64,000 bases of DNA from Candidatus Pantoea deserta. Lineage in GTDB: Bacteria > Pseudomonadota > Gammaproteobacteria > Enterobacterales > Enterobacteriaceae. The notes beneath the pieces are model-generated. The model worked only from the letters and a program-made list of their open reading frames with translations, searched no databases and was not told the DNA's origin. Positions 17,983-27,270 of the stretch are shown here, piece after piece. The stretch is from the NCBI RefSeq assembly GCF_003813865.1, contig NZ_RMVG01000002.1:434001-498000 (forward strand), given 5' to 3'. Position 1 is the stretch's first letter. Every line of letters starts with the position of its first letter. A program made the translations under genes and the position numbers.

Positions 17983-19434
17983 ATGAAAGCAAATATTGAA
18001 CCGGAATTAGCCATCGCACTTAACGTATTTGGCCGCTTTTTTGATGTGCTTGGACAACCTTTTTCCGTGTTGAATGCGGAAGGCCAGCATATTTATTACA
18101 ATCAGGAAAATGCCGAACTCGATGAATGTCAGCGTCAGGCGGTGCTGGGCAAGCACATGCTAAGTGCGTTTCCGTCCATTCTGGCTGAGGATAATGAAAT
18201 GCTCAGGGCCTTACAGTATGGCGAAGAATCAATCGGTCATCAGAAAAGCTATTTTACGTCAAGCGGTAAACTTATTGATTATCAGCATACCACCGTCCCG
18301 CTCTTTAGCTCTTCCGGTAAAATTATCGGGGTCATCGAATCCGGTCAGGATCTTTCCCGCTACCGGAAATTGCAGCGAAATTTATCCGAACTGAATGAAA
18401 AACTTTTTGGTGAAGAGAAAAGCGAACAGCGGGAAATTATCTGTAACTCACATTCAATGCGGCAGGTTCTTGACCGCGCATCCCGACTGGCCGCAAGTAG
18501 TGTACCCGTCATGGTGCTGGGCGAAACAGGGACAGGAAAGGAGTTGCTCGCCAGCTTCATCCATGACCATAGCCCTCGGCGGCATAAGCCCTTTATCGCG
18601 CTTAACTGTGGCGCGCTGCCGGTAACATTAATAGAGAGCACGTTGTTTGGAACAGTGAAGGGCGGATTTACGGGGGCAGAGAATACCAGGGGTTACCTGG
18701 AGCTTGCCAATGGCGGGACACTCTTTCTGGATGAGTTAAATGCCATGCCTGTTGCCGTTCAGGGGAAGATTCTCCGTTTTCTTCAGGAGAAAACGTTCTG
18801 GAAAGTCGGAGGGAATAAAGAGCTAAAGGCGGATATCCGCATCATCGCGGCAATGAACGAATCTCCTTATGAAATGATCAGACAAAAAAGACTGCGCGCC
18901 GATCTTTTTTACCGGCTTGAAATAGGCATGGTTGTTATCCCGCCTCTGCGGGAGAGGAAAGATGAAATTATTCCGCTTGCCAGTCACTTTATGGCCAAAC
19001 ATCAGGCCAGCAGCAACAGGGAGGTTTATCCTTTCCCGGCATGGGTTGAAAAACAACTGGTGGAACACGACTGGCCCGGAAATGTAAGAATGCTGGAAAA
19101 CGTTATTGTGCGCAGCCTGATTCTTCAGAAAAAAACGGGACCGCTGGAAGAGCTGATCTTTAACAGTGAAACCGATGTTGTCAGTAGCTTTCCCACCCAG
19201 CCAGAAACAGAGATAAAGCGTTCAGTGGAACAGGCTGGGGCAAAAAGGTTTAATCACAGCGCAACCCTGGCGGAAAAACTCGAAGCATATGAGCGCGAGC
19301 TTTTAATCGAAGCGTTAAAAAGTGCGCAGGGGTGCGTGGCGAAAGCGGCCAGGGAGTTAAGGGTGTCGCGTGGGGCTGTGCAGTATAAAGTTAAAAAATA
19401 TGGTATCGCCTTCACCCTGGAAGAAAAACGCTAA
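17983..19434 (+). CDS. Sigma-54-dependent transcriptional activator (RocR-like)
   Basis: A 483-residue enhancer-binding protein. Residues 1-130 form a PAS-like sensor (FDVLGQPFSVLNAEGQHIYYN). The AAA+ domain has Walker A GETGTGKE, Walker B GGTLFLDELNAM and the arginine-finger region. The C-terminus carries a Fis-type helix-turn-helix (AKAARELRVSRGAVQYKV). The sigma-54 contact loop, normally GAFTGA, reads GGFTGA within LFGTVKGGFTGAENTRG, a form near RocR-like LFGTVKGSFTGA. The ATG at 17983 follows GGGAGAGGCGG. It is divergent from the permease-amidase operon with a sigma-54 promoter between, so it most likely activates that operon in response to a ligand. Confidence 0.85.
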   Translation: MKANIEPELAIALNVFGRFFDVLGQPFSVLNAEGQHIYYNQENAELDECQRQAVLGKHMLSAFPSILAEDNEMLRALQYGEESIGHQKSYFTSSGKLIDYQHTTVPLFSSSGKIIGVIESGQDLSRYRKLQRNLSELNEKLFGEEKSEQREIICNSHSMRQVLDRASRLAASSVPVMVLGETGTGKELLASFIHDHSPRRHKPFIALNCGALPVTLIESTLFGTVKGGFTGAENTRGYLELANGGTLFLDELNAMPVAVQGKILRFLQEKTFWKVGGNKELKADIRIIAAMNESPYEMIRQKRLRADLFYRLEIGMVVIPPLRERKDEIIPLASHFMAKHQASSNREVYPFPAWVEKQLVEHDWPGNVRMLENVIVRSLILQKKTGPLEELIFNSETDVVSSFPTQPETEIKRSVEQAGAKRFNHSATLAEKLEAYERELLIEALKSAQGCVAKAARELRVSRGAVQYKVKKYGIAFTLEEKR

Positions 19435-19815
19435 TCCCTGGATAAAGCGGGGGGAATTGCCCGATCGCGGCAGGCTTTCGATAAAAGCGGTAAGGGCGCT
19501 GGCAAATCACTTAGCAGCCAGTGACGTCAACGGGATATCAGTTAAACGCCGCCGCTGAGGCCGCCTGAAGGACAGGATGCGCTTCAGGCGCGGCTCGCGT
19601 TGACCTGCCGCCGTGCGGCTCTCGCCACTCGCTCAGCGCGCCGAAATTACGTAAGACGTGCCTTTCTCGCACCACGCTACAAAAGCTGCTACACTGCCCG
19701 CCTTACGCATCGTAGTTTGTGCCCTTTTCACACGTTAGCCGCTGGCTGACGTCACTATCCCCTCTGAAAACTACACCGTGGATCACGGTCAGGGCGGACC
19801 GGAGTAACACACTTA
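19435..19815. other. Intergenic region between the sigma-54 activator and rhlE
   Basis: No gene is seen. GCCTGAAG (19563-19570) pairs with CTTCAGGC (19582-19589), a hairpin without T-run. A possible extended -10, TGCTACACT (19687-19695), is the best promoter-like element for rhlE, with no good -35. The last 100 bp form a long rhlE leader ending in GACCGGAGTAA. Confidence 0.45.
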
Positions 19816-21153
19816 ATGTCTTTTGACTCTCTCGGCCTGAGTGCCGATATTTTGCGCGCGGTTGCTGAACAGGGCTACCGCGAACCTACGCCTATTCAGC
19901 GCCAGGCGATCCCTGTGGTGCTCTCCGGTCGCGATCTGCTGGCAAGCGCGCAGACCGGCACCGGTAAAACCGCTGGATTTACGCTGCCCCTGCTGCAAAA
20001 ACTCTCTTCTCAGCCTGCATCGGGACGCGGTCGTCGTCCGGTTCGCGCGCTGATCCTGACCCCAACGCGTGAACTGGCCGCTCAGGTGGGTGAAAACGTA
20101 CGCGACTACAGCAAATACTTGCAGCTGCGTTCGCTGGTAGTATTCGGCGGCGTCAGCATTAATCCGCAGATGATGAAGCTGCGCGGCGGCGTTGATATTC
20201 TGGTCGCCACGCCAGGCCGTCTGCTCGATCTGGAACACCAGAATGCGGTCGATCTGTCGCAGATCGAAGTGCTGGTGCTGGATGAAGCGGATCGCATGCT
20301 CGATATGGGCTTTATCCACGACATTCGTCGCGTGCTGGCGAAGCTTCCGGCTAAACGTCAGAACCTGCTGTTCTCCGCGACTTTCTCGGACGACATCAAG
20401 GCGCTGGCGGAAAAACTGCTGCACAACCCGGAGCAGGTCGAAGTCGCACGCCGCAACACCGCCTCTGAGCAGGTGTCGCAGCAGGTGCATTTCGTTGATA
20501 AAAAACGCAAGCGCGAACTGCTTTCTCAGCTGATTGGCGAAGGTAACTGGCAGCAGGTGCTGGTCTTCACCCGTACCAAGCATGGCGCGAACCACCTGGC
20601 GGAGCAGTTGAATAAAGACGGCATCACCGCCGCCGCGATCCACGGTAATAAAAGTCAGGGCGCGCGTACCCGCGCGCTGGCGGATTTTAAAACCGGCGCG
20701 ATTCGCGTGCTGGTCGCCACCGACATCGCCGCGCGTGGTCTTGATATTGAAGAGCTGCCGCATGTGGTGAACTATGAGCTGCCGAACGTGGCGGAAGACT
20801 ACGTGCACCGTATCGGTCGTACCGGCCGCGCGGCCGCGACCGGCGCCGCGCTCTCTCTGGTCTGCGTGGACGAGCACAAACTGCTGCGCGACATCGAGCG
20901 TCTGCTGAAGCGTGAAATTCCGCGTCTGGCCGTGCCAGGCTATGAGCCGGATCCGAGCATCAAGGCGGAGCCGATTCAGAACGGTCGCCAGCAGCAGCCG
21001 CGCGGTCGCGGCCGTGGGCAGGGTGCGCCGTCATCACGCCCGCAGGGCGACAAGCGTGCGCCGCAGTCGCGCCGTCAGGGACAGGCCGCGCAGGGCGATA
21101 AGCCTGCTCGTCCGCCGCGTCGTCCGGCCGTGAAGAAAACCGGAACCGCGTAA
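19816..21153 (+). CDS. rhlE: DEAD-box ATP-dependent RNA helicase RhlE
   Basis: RhlE, 445 residues, is a DEAD-box helicase linked to ribosome assembly and RNA remodelling. Motifs in order: the Q motif with PTPIQ (24-28), motif [11 protein letters not shown] (43-52), DEAD (156-159) followed by RMLDMGF, the SAT box, and [11 protein letters not shown] tail from about residue 380 is rich in Arg, Gln, Pro and Gly and probably binds RNA. In E. coli rhlE is next to the TetR-type repressor gene cecR; that regulator is missing here. dusC begins four bases after its stop and is probably co-transcribed. Confidence 0.95.
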   Translation: MSFDSLGLSADILRAVAEQGYREPTPIQRQAIPVVLSGRDLLASAQTGTGKTAGFTLPLLQKLSSQPASGRGRRPVRALILTPTRELAAQVGENVRDYSKYLQLRSLVVFGGVSINPQMMKLRGGVDILVATPGRLLDLEHQNAVDLSQIEVLVLDEADRMLDMGFIHDIRRVLAKLPAKRQNLLFSATFSDDIKALAEKLLHNPEQVEVARRNTASEQVSQQVHFVDKKRKRELLSQLIGEGNWQQVLVFTRTKHGANHLAEQLNKDGITAAAIHGNKSQGARTRALADFKTGAIRVLVATDIAARGLDIEELPHVVNYELPNVAEDYVHRIGRTGRAAATGAALSLVCVDEHKLLRDIERLLKREIPRLAVPGYEPDPSIKAEPIQNGRQQQPRGRGRGQGAPSSRPQGDKRAPQSRRQGQAAQGDKPARPPRRPAVKKTGTA

Positions 21154-21157
21154 CGCC

Positions 21158-22108
21158 ATGCGAGTTTTGCTGGCCCCCATGGAGGGCGTGCTGGACTCGC
21201 TGGTACGCGAGCTGCTGAGCGAGGTCAACGACTATGACCTCTGCATCACCGAGTTTCTGCGCGTCGTGGATCAGCTGCTGCCGGTCAAGTCGTTCCACCG
21301 TCTCTGTCCTGAGCTGCGCAACGCCAGCCGCACGCCGTCCGGCACGCGGGTGCGTTTACAGCTGCTGGGCCAGTACCCTGAATGGCTGGCGGAGAATGCG
21401 GCGCGCGCAGCGGAACTGGGTTCCTGGGGCGTTGACCTTAACTGCGGCTGTCCGTCGAAGCTGGTAAACGGCAGCGGCGGCGGCGCTACGCTGCTCAAGG
21501 ATCCGGAGCTGATCTATCGCGGCGCGAAAGCGATGCGCGAGGCGGTGCCTGCTCATCTGCCGGTAACGGTCAAAGTGCGCCTCGGCTGGGATTCCGGCGC
21601 GCGTCGCTTCGAAATCGCCGATGCGGTGCAGCAGGCCGGCGCCAGCGAGCTGGTGGTGCATGGCCGCACCAAAGAGGATGGCTACCGCGCGGAGGCGATC
21701 AACTGGCAGGCGATTGGCGAAATCCGTCAGCGACTGCATATTCCGGTGGTGGCGAACGGTGAAATCTGGGACTGGCAGAGCGCGCAGGATTGCCTGCGCA
21801 TCACCGGCTGCGATGCGGTGATGATCGGTCGCGGCGCGCTCAACGTGCCCAATCTCAGTCGGGTCATCAAATACCAGGATGCGCCCATGGCCTGGCCGGA
21901 GGTAGTCGCGCTGCTGCAAAAGTATACGCGGCTGGAAAAGCAGGGCGACACCGGGCTTTATCACGTCGCGCGCATCAAGCAGTGGCTCGGCTATCTGCGC
22001 AAGGCCTATCCGCAGGCAGACGGCCTGTTTACCGAAATCCGCACCTTAAAACACTCCGCTGCGATCGCCGAAGTCATTGATCGGCAGGCGGTCAGCATGA
22101 CCTCGTGA
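21158..22108 (+). CDS. dusC: tRNA-dihydrouridine(16) synthase DusC
   Basis: DusC, 316 residues (315 in E. coli), is an FMN enzyme that reduces U16 of tRNA to dihydrouridine. The N-terminal flavin loop [20 protein letters not shown], the catalytic Cys98 in [16 protein letters not shown], and [12 protein letters not shown] are visible. The resemblance to E. coli DusC is high over the whole length. In E. coli dusC sits at 47-48 min next to mdtQ and yohF; here it follows rhlE, four bases apart, so it marks the junction of two regions that are distant in E. coli. Confidence 0.95.
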   Translation: MRVLLAPMEGVLDSLVRELLSEVNDYDLCITEFLRVVDQLLPVKSFHRLCPELRNASRTPSGTRVRLQLLGQYPEWLAENAARAAELGSWGVDLNCGCPSKLVNGSGGGATLLKDPELIYRGAKAMREAVPAHLPVTVKVRLGWDSGARRFEIADAVQQAGASELVVHGRTKEDGYRAEAINWQAIGEIRQRLHIPVVANGEIWDWQSAQDCLRITGCDAVMIGRGALNVPNLSRVIKYQDAPMAWPEVVALLQKYTRLEKQGDTGLYHVARIKQWLGYLRKAYPQADGLFTEIRTLKHSAAIAEVIDRQAVSMTS

Positions 22109-22180
22109 TAAAAATTCAGGCGACCCGTTAGCAGGCTAAGCGTATAGTGGAGGCTATTCTCCATAACAAACCAGCCTGCT

Positions 22181-23377
22181 ATGTCTGATGTCGCGATACT
22201 GACTAACGGTCAGCTCAACAAACGCATTCTCTCGGTTCTGATCTTCACCTTTTTCTGCTATCTCTCGGTCGGCCTGCCGCTGGCGGTGCTGCCGGGCTTT
22301 GTGCATAGCCAGCTCGGTTTTAGCTCCTTTGTCGCCGGCCTGATTATCAGCCTGCAATATTTCGCCACGCTGCTGAGCCGTCCGCAGTCGGGCCGTCTGG
22401 CCGATCGGCTTGGTCCCAAACGCGTCGTGATGCTGGGCACCCTCTGCTGCGGCATGAGCGGCGTGCTGACGATTTTCGCCGCGCTGTGCCGCGACTGGCC
22501 GCTGCTGAGTCTGCTGCTGCTGGCAATTGGGCGGCTGTTCCTCGGCGTCGGCGAGAGCTTCAGCAGCACCGGCTCGACGCTGTGGGGAATGAATATCGTC
22601 GGCCCGATGCAGACAGCGCGCGTTATCTCCTGGAACGGCGTCGCCACCTATCTGGCGATGGCAATAGGCGCGCCGCTGGGCGTAATGCTGAATCAGGGCA
22701 TGGGCATCAGCGGCTTTGCCGGTCTGGTGGCGCTAATGGGCGTGACGGGGTACGTGCTGGCGAGCCGTAAACCGGCGGTTGACGTCAGCCAGGGGCAGCG
22801 CATTCCGTTTCATCGCGTCTTTTCACGCGTCTGGCTGTTTGGTCTGGCGCTCGGTTTCGGCACCATCGGCTTCGGCGTGATCTCCACTTTTATTACCCTT
22901 TACTTCGCCAGTCGCGACTGGAGCGGCGCCGCCTTTGCGCTGTCGCTGTTTAGCCTGGGCTTTGTGCTGTTTCGCCTGCTGTTCAGCCGTGCCATCACGC
23001 GCTTTGGCGGGCTGAAGGTGGCTATGTGCTCTTTTCTGCTGGAGTGCGCGGGCCTGCTGATTATCTGGCAGGCGGAAAGCAGCCTGCTGGTGGATCTTGG
23101 CGCGCTGCTGACCGGCTGCGGCTTTTCGCTGGTCTTCCCGGCGCTGGGCGTGGAGGCGGTGCGGCAGGTGGAGCGGCAGGATCAAGGCTCGGCGCTGGGG
23201 GTCTACTCGGCGTTTCTCGATCTGGGATTAGGGCTGACCGGACCGGTGGCCGGGTTGCTGATAGGCTACTGGGGCATGCAGTCGGTCTATCTGGCGGCGG
23301 CGCTGATGGTGCTGGGCGCGTTTGCTATGACGCTGCGGCTGATGCAGCGCGGCATGGCGCCGCGCTTTCAGGATTAA
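22181..23377 (+). CDS. MFS transporter of the YhhS/YfcJ type
   Basis: A 398-residue carrier with about twelve transmembrane helices. The loop SGRLADRLGPKRVV is the major-facilitator motif A, and the second half has GIGAP-type and LDLGLGLTGPVAGLL segments. The whole plan resembles the E. coli YhhS/YfcJ (UPF0226) carriers, whose substrates are poorly known; efflux is the usual guess. The ATG follows a leader with no striking site. Its stop overlaps by four bases with the convergent phosphate transporter gene. Confidence 0.8.
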   Translation: MSDVAILTNGQLNKRILSVLIFTFFCYLSVGLPLAVLPGFVHSQLGFSSFVAGLIISLQYFATLLSRPQSGRLADRLGPKRVVMLGTLCCGMSGVLTIFAALCRDWPLLSLLLLAIGRLFLGVGESFSSTGSTLWGMNIVGPMQTARVISWNGVATYLAMAIGAPLGVMLNQGMGISGFAGLVALMGVTGYVLASRKPAVDVSQGQRIPFHRVFSRVWLFGLALGFGTIGFGVISTFITLYFASRDWSGAAFALSLFSLGFVLFRLLFSRAITRFGGLKVAMCSFLLECAGLLIIWQAESSLLVDLGALLTGCGFSLVFPALGVEAVRQVERQDQGSALGVYSAFLDLGLGLTGPVAGLLIGYWGMQSVYLAAALMVLGAFAMTLRLMQRGMAPRFQD

Positions 23378-24978
23378 AACTGCGCGAACAGCGCATAAAG
23401 CGCCGCAGAGAGCGCCACTGAGACCGGCAGCGTCAGCACCCAGGCCATCGCCAGGTTGCGCAGCGTCGCCAGTTGCAGCCCGGAGCGGTTGGCGGCCATG
23501 CTGCCTGCCACGCCGGACGACAGCACATGGGTGGTCGATACCGGCAGGCCAAAGCTGTCCGCCGCGCCAATGGTCGCCATCGCCACCAGCTCGGCGCTGG
23601 CGCCCTGCGCGTAGTTAAGATGGGTCTTGCCGATGCGCTCGCCTACCGTAACGACAATGCGTCGCCAGCCAACCATGGTGCCCAGACCCAGCGCAATCGC
23701 CACCACCACCTTCACCCACATGGGAATAAAGCGCGTCGCGCTGTCCAGCTCCTGCTTAATCGCCGTCAGATTGCGCTGCGTCTCTTCGGGCATCGGCACC
23801 TTATTCGCCTGAATATGCTTAATCGACTCCGAGGCGAGGTACATCTGGTTGCGGGTGTTGGAGACCGCCTGCGCCGGGATATTGTCCATCGAACCGTAGC
23901 GGCGAATCTGATCGCTGATGTCGCCCAGCGTCAGCGCCAGCGCGGGCAGGACGCTGGGGGTTAAGGTATTGGTGCGCACATAGTCGGTCAGCGCCTCGCG
24001 CGCCGCCAGCGGACGCCCGCTGGCCGGCTGCAACAGCAACAGCTGGTTCTCAGTCACCTGCGCCAGAGCCGCCACGCGCGGGATCTGGTCAGGCGGCAGC
24101 GATCGGTTCAGCGCATAGGCGATCGGCATGGTCCCGACCAGGATCAGCATAATCAGCCCCATGCCTTTCTGTCCATCATTGGAGCCGTGGGCGAACGAGA
24201 CGCCGGTGCAGGTGAGGATCAGCAGGCCACGGATCCAGGCCGGCGGCGGCTCGCTGCTCTGCGGCGCCTCGTAGAGTTCGCGGCTGCGAATAAACGTCTT
24301 CATCGCCAGCAGCAGCAGGGCGGCGCAGATAAAGCCCACCAGCGGCGACAGAAGCAGCGAATACCCAATTTTTATCGCCTGATCCCAGTCCACGCCGCTC
24401 ATGCCGCTGCGGCCGTGCAGCAGCGCGTTAGCGACGCCAACGCCAATAACGGAGCCGATAAGCGTATGCGAAGAGGAAGAGGGCAGACCAAGATACCAGG
24501 TGCCCAGGTTCCAGATAATCGCGGAGAAGAGCAGGGCGTAGATCATGGCGAAACCGCCGCCGCTGCCCGTCTGCAAAATCAGCTCTACCGGCAGCAGCGA
24601 AATAATCCCGAACGCCACAATGCCGCTGGAGAGCAGCACGCCGAGAAAGTTGCACAGGCCTGACCAGACCACCGCCACGCCTGGCGTCAGCGAGTGGGTA
24701 TAAATAACGGTGGCTACCGCATTCGCCGTATCGTGAAAACCATTCACGAACTCGAAACCCAGCGCGATCAGCAGCGCCAGGCCGAGCAGCAGAAAGGGCA
24801 CATAGCTGGTAACGGGCGCGCCGGTCTCCTGCACGTCGCTGAACAGATTGAATCCGGCGAAAGCGAGTCCCGCCACCAGTAAAATCAGAAACAGCGGTCT
24901 GGAAAAGCGATTGCGTTTGCCCGTGAGATTCGGACGTGCGCCAGCCGACGGGGATGACGTTAAGCTGTTTTCGCTCAT
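23374..24978 (-). CDS. PiT-family inorganic phosphate transporter
   Basis: A 534-residue polytopic carrier of the PiT (PitA/Pho-4) family, importing phosphate or metal-phosphate with protons. Both diagnostic repeats are seen: GFHDTANAVATVIYT near residue 82 and VSFAHGSNDGQKGMG near 260, with LPSSSSHTLIGS and LPVSTTHVLSS marking the two inverted halves. The cytoplasmic loop between them is long. It is longer than PitA (499) and has a polar N-terminus of about 28 residues, so I give no E. coli symbol. The ATG at 24978 has GAGG five bases upstream, better than the GTG two codons before. Confidence 0.88.
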   Translation of the reverse strand: MSENSLTSSPSAGARPNLTGKRNRFSRPLFLILLVAGLAFAGFNLFSDVQETGAPVTSYVPFLLLGLALLIALGFEFVNGFHDTANAVATVIYTHSLTPGVAVVWSGLCNFLGVLLSSGIVAFGIISLLPVELILQTGSGGGFAMIYALLFSAIIWNLGTWYLGLPSSSSHTLIGSVIGVGVANALLHGRSGMSGVDWDQAIKIGYSLLLSPLVGFICAALLLLAMKTFIRSRELYEAPQSSEPPPAWIRGLLILTCTGVSFAHGSNDGQKGMGLIMLILVGTMPIAYALNRSLPPDQIPRVAALAQVTENQLLLLQPASGRPLAAREALTDYVRTNTLTPSVLPALALTLGDISDQIRRYGSMDNIPAQAVSNTRNQMYLASESIKHIQANKVPMPEETQRNLTAIKQELDSATRFIPMWVKVVVAIALGLGTMVGWRRIVVTVGERIGKTHLNYAQGASAELVAMATIGAADSFGLPVSTTHVLSSGVAGSMAANRSGLQLATLRNLAMAWVLTLPVSVALSAALYALFAQF

Positions 24979-25247
24979 AAACACCTCGGTAAACGATGGC
25001 GGGCACGCCCTGTCCGCGCCCTATACTGCCGGTGATACGCGCATTATGTGACAGAACAATGAAGCTGGCGCGGCCAGGCGGAAGTGAGACCGTCTGCTGC
25101 CGACGGGCAGGTGGCGTTGATGCTGGCGCGCCGGGCTGGCAAGAGGCGAAGTCCGTCGGCCGTAGCGATCGTTGCGCGGCAGCCATAGCAATTTTTCGCC
25201 TGGATCGATATAACTACATGACACTTCTCTTCTCTTTGCGAGCACCT

Positions 25248-25877
25248 ATGGCGCTGTCACATGAATTACTGTTGATCTACACCACTTATCTTGTCGCAAC
25301 CGCCAGCCCTGGGCCGAGCAATATGGCCATTATGGGCGTGGCGATGCAACAGGGGCGCGGGGCGGCGCTGGCGCTGGCAGGCGGAGTGATTAGCGGATCG
25401 ATGCTGTGGGCGCTGCTGGCCGCCTGCGGCGTGCTGACCGTGCTGGCGACCTTTGCCCAGCTGCTCGTCGTGCTGAAAGTGGGGGGCGGTCTCTATCTTC
25501 TGTGGCTGGCCTTCAGGGCGGGTAAATCTGCTCTGCGTCGGTCGGACGCCGCCGGCTTTAAGGGCAGAGACGGGAAAGTCGCGTCTGGCAGACTGTACCG
25601 TCAGGGTCTGCTGATGCACATTGGCAATCCCAAAGCCATTCTCACCTGGGTCGCCATTATGTCCGTTGCGCTTAAGCCAGAGGCGGCCGCCTCGACACTA
25701 CCGGCGATTATTGGCGGCTGCGCGGCGATTTGCGCGCTGGTGTTCTGCGGCTATGCGCTGCTGTTCTCCACCTCAGTGATGACCGCCTTTTATCTTCGCA
25801 TCCGTCGCGGGCTGGATGCGCTGTTGGCCTGCTGTTTCGCAGTGGCGGGTCTGAAGCTGATATTGAGTCGTAGCTGA
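25248..25877 (+). CDS. LysE/RhtB-family amino-acid exporter
   Basis: A 209-residue inner-membrane protein with five to six hydrophobic helices. The N-terminus ending in TASPGPSNMAIMGVAMQQG and the later MHIGNPKAILTWVAIM are hallmarks of the RhtB branch, which exports threonine, homoserine lactone or related amino acids. The substrate is not determined. The start at 25248 is chosen by homology (MALSHELLLIYTTYLV); its ribosome site is weak, and an ATG ten codons earlier at 25218 is the alternative. It diverges from the phosphate transporter and converges with ldtB, with a strong terminator between. Confidence 0.85.
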   Translation: MALSHELLLIYTTYLVATASPGPSNMAIMGVAMQQGRGAALALAGGVISGSMLWALLAACGVLTVLATFAQLLVVLKVGGGLYLLWLAFRAGKSALRRSDAAGFKGRDGKVASGRLYRQGLLMHIGNPKAILTWVAIMSVALKPEAAASTLPAIIGGCAAICALVFCGYALLFSTSVMTAFYLRIRRGLDALLACCFAVAGLKLILSRS

Positions 25878-25970
25878 GCAGCGCCGCTGCTCAGGCTTAC
25901 CGCGCGGCGGACAGGCAGTCGAACCTTTTTGCGCGCCGCCGCCCGGCAGAGACGGTAATAACCGCCCACA

Positions 25971-25996
25971 AAAAAGCCCGCGTCAGCGGGCTTTTT
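25971..25996. terminator. Bidirectional rho-independent terminator
   Basis: AAAAAGCCCGC (25971-25981) pairs with GCGGGCTTTTT (25986-25996) around GTCA. It ends in T-runs on both strands and lies between the converging LysE-type gene and ldtB. Confidence 0.85.
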
Positions 25997-26011
25997 CACA
26001 GCGAAACCTGA

Positions 26012-27097
26012 TTACGACGGATTGTCCGCTGAGGCGGGCGCGGCAACCGGCTGCGGCGCGGCATCAGGCGCGGCAGCGCTAGCGCCCTGCGGCGTAACCG
26101 GCGTCATCGGCTCTTCTTTCGGCTGCGCATCCTGGGTTTCCGGCACCTCGGTCGGCGCGGTCTGCACGCTGTCGGCAACGCCGTTGACTTTGGTCGGCAT
26201 ACCGCTGCGGCTCTGAATCGCCGCATTAACCTGGTCCTGGCTGACGCTGGCGTCGGAAATCACCTTCGTTACCGCAGAGGTCAGCGTAATCGGCACCAGT
26301 TCGCGCGAGTTAAACTGCTCTTCGGTGGTAGAAAGCGGGTTATGCACCTCTACGTAACGCGAACCGTCCGGCTCGACGGTCGCTTTCACCGGCTGGTCAA
26401 TGAACTGAACGCGCGTGCCAACCGGCACGTTGTCGAACAGCCACTTAATGTCGTCGGCGCGCAGACGCACGCAGCCGTGGCTGACGCGCAGGCCGATACC
26501 GAAGTTGGCGTTGGTGCCGTGAATAGCATAGAGGCGGCCGATATAGAGCGCGTACAGGCCCATCGGATTATCCGGACCCGCAGGGAACACGGCAGGCATG
26601 CTCTCGCCGCGCGCGGCGTACTCCGCGTGCATCGCTTTGGTCGGCGTCCAGGTTGGACCCGCTTTCTTGCGCTGCACCGTAGTGGTCCAGTTAACCGGCG
26701 TATCTTTGCCTAACTCCCCGATACCGATCGGCAGCACCACAACGGTTTTCGTGCCCTTCGGATAGTAGTAAAGGCGCATCTCCGCGCTGTTGATCACGAT
26801 GCCTTCGCGCGGGGCGTCAGGCAGGATCAGCTGCTGCGGAACGATCATTTTCTTGCCTGCCTGCGGCAGATAGACATCCATGCCGGGATTGGCTTCCAGC
26901 ATATTGCTGAGGCCCATCTGGTACTGCGCTGCAAAGGCTTCCAGCGGCAGCTTATTGTCCTGAGGGACAGTAATCTCAATATTTTGCCCAATCAGACGAC
27001 TGTTAGCCGCCGGTAAAGGGTATACCACAGCAAAAGCAGACTGACTGAATGCAGCCAGGGCCAAAGCCATTGAAGCGAACGCGCGAATCATTTTCAT
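26012..27097 (-). CDS. ldtB: L,D-transpeptidase LdtB (YbiS)
   Basis: An exported L,D-transpeptidase of 361 residues that attaches Braun lipoprotein to peptidoglycan in E. coli. A signal peptide (ends FSQSAFA), a LysM-like segment (about 41-92) and a YkuD domain follow; His193 and the catalytic Cys209 are in HGTNANFG and SHGCVRL. Up to about residue 310 it follows E. coli YbiS (306), but it carries a further 50-residue tail rich in Pro, Ala, Gln and Glu. Start MKMIRAF with a sigma-70 promoter upstream. Its neighbours differ from E. coli. Confidence 0.93.
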   Translation of the reverse strand: MKMIRAFASMALALAAFSQSAFAVVYPLPAANSRLIGQNIEITVPQDNKLPLEAFAAQYQMGLSNMLEANPGMDVYLPQAGKKMIVPQQLILPDAPREGIVINSAEMRLYYYPKGTKTVVVLPIGIGELGKDTPVNWTTTVQRKKAGPTWTPTKAMHAEYAARGESMPAVFPAGPDNPMGLYALYIGRLYAIHGTNANFGIGLRVSHGCVRLRADDIKWLFDNVPVGTRVQFIDQPVKATVEPDGSRYVEVHNPLSTTEEQFNSRELVPITLTSAVTKVISDASVSQDQVNAAIQSRSGMPTKVNGVADSVQTAPTEVPETQDAQPKEEPMTPVTPQGASAAAPDAAPQPVAAPASADNPS

Positions 27098-27174
27098 ATT
27101 TTACAAGTCGTTATGGCCTGTTTGCAGGCTTGTCAGTGTATCGAACCCGTACCGGTCGGCGTGACCGGCTGCAC

Positions 27175-27204
27175 ATTATATGGGCATTGTTTCGATCTTG
27201 TGAA
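27175..27204 (-). promoter_or_regulatory. Putative ldtB sigma-70 promoter
   Basis: On the minus strand TTCACA and a perfect TATAAT are 18 bp apart. Transcription would start near 27168, about 70 nt upstream of the ldtB ATG. Confidence 0.55.
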
Positions 27205-27270
27205 TCAGGATTTTAGCAGCCAACGCAGACTTTAGGTAATCGGCGGCGTTAACTATCCGGGCGATGCCCG

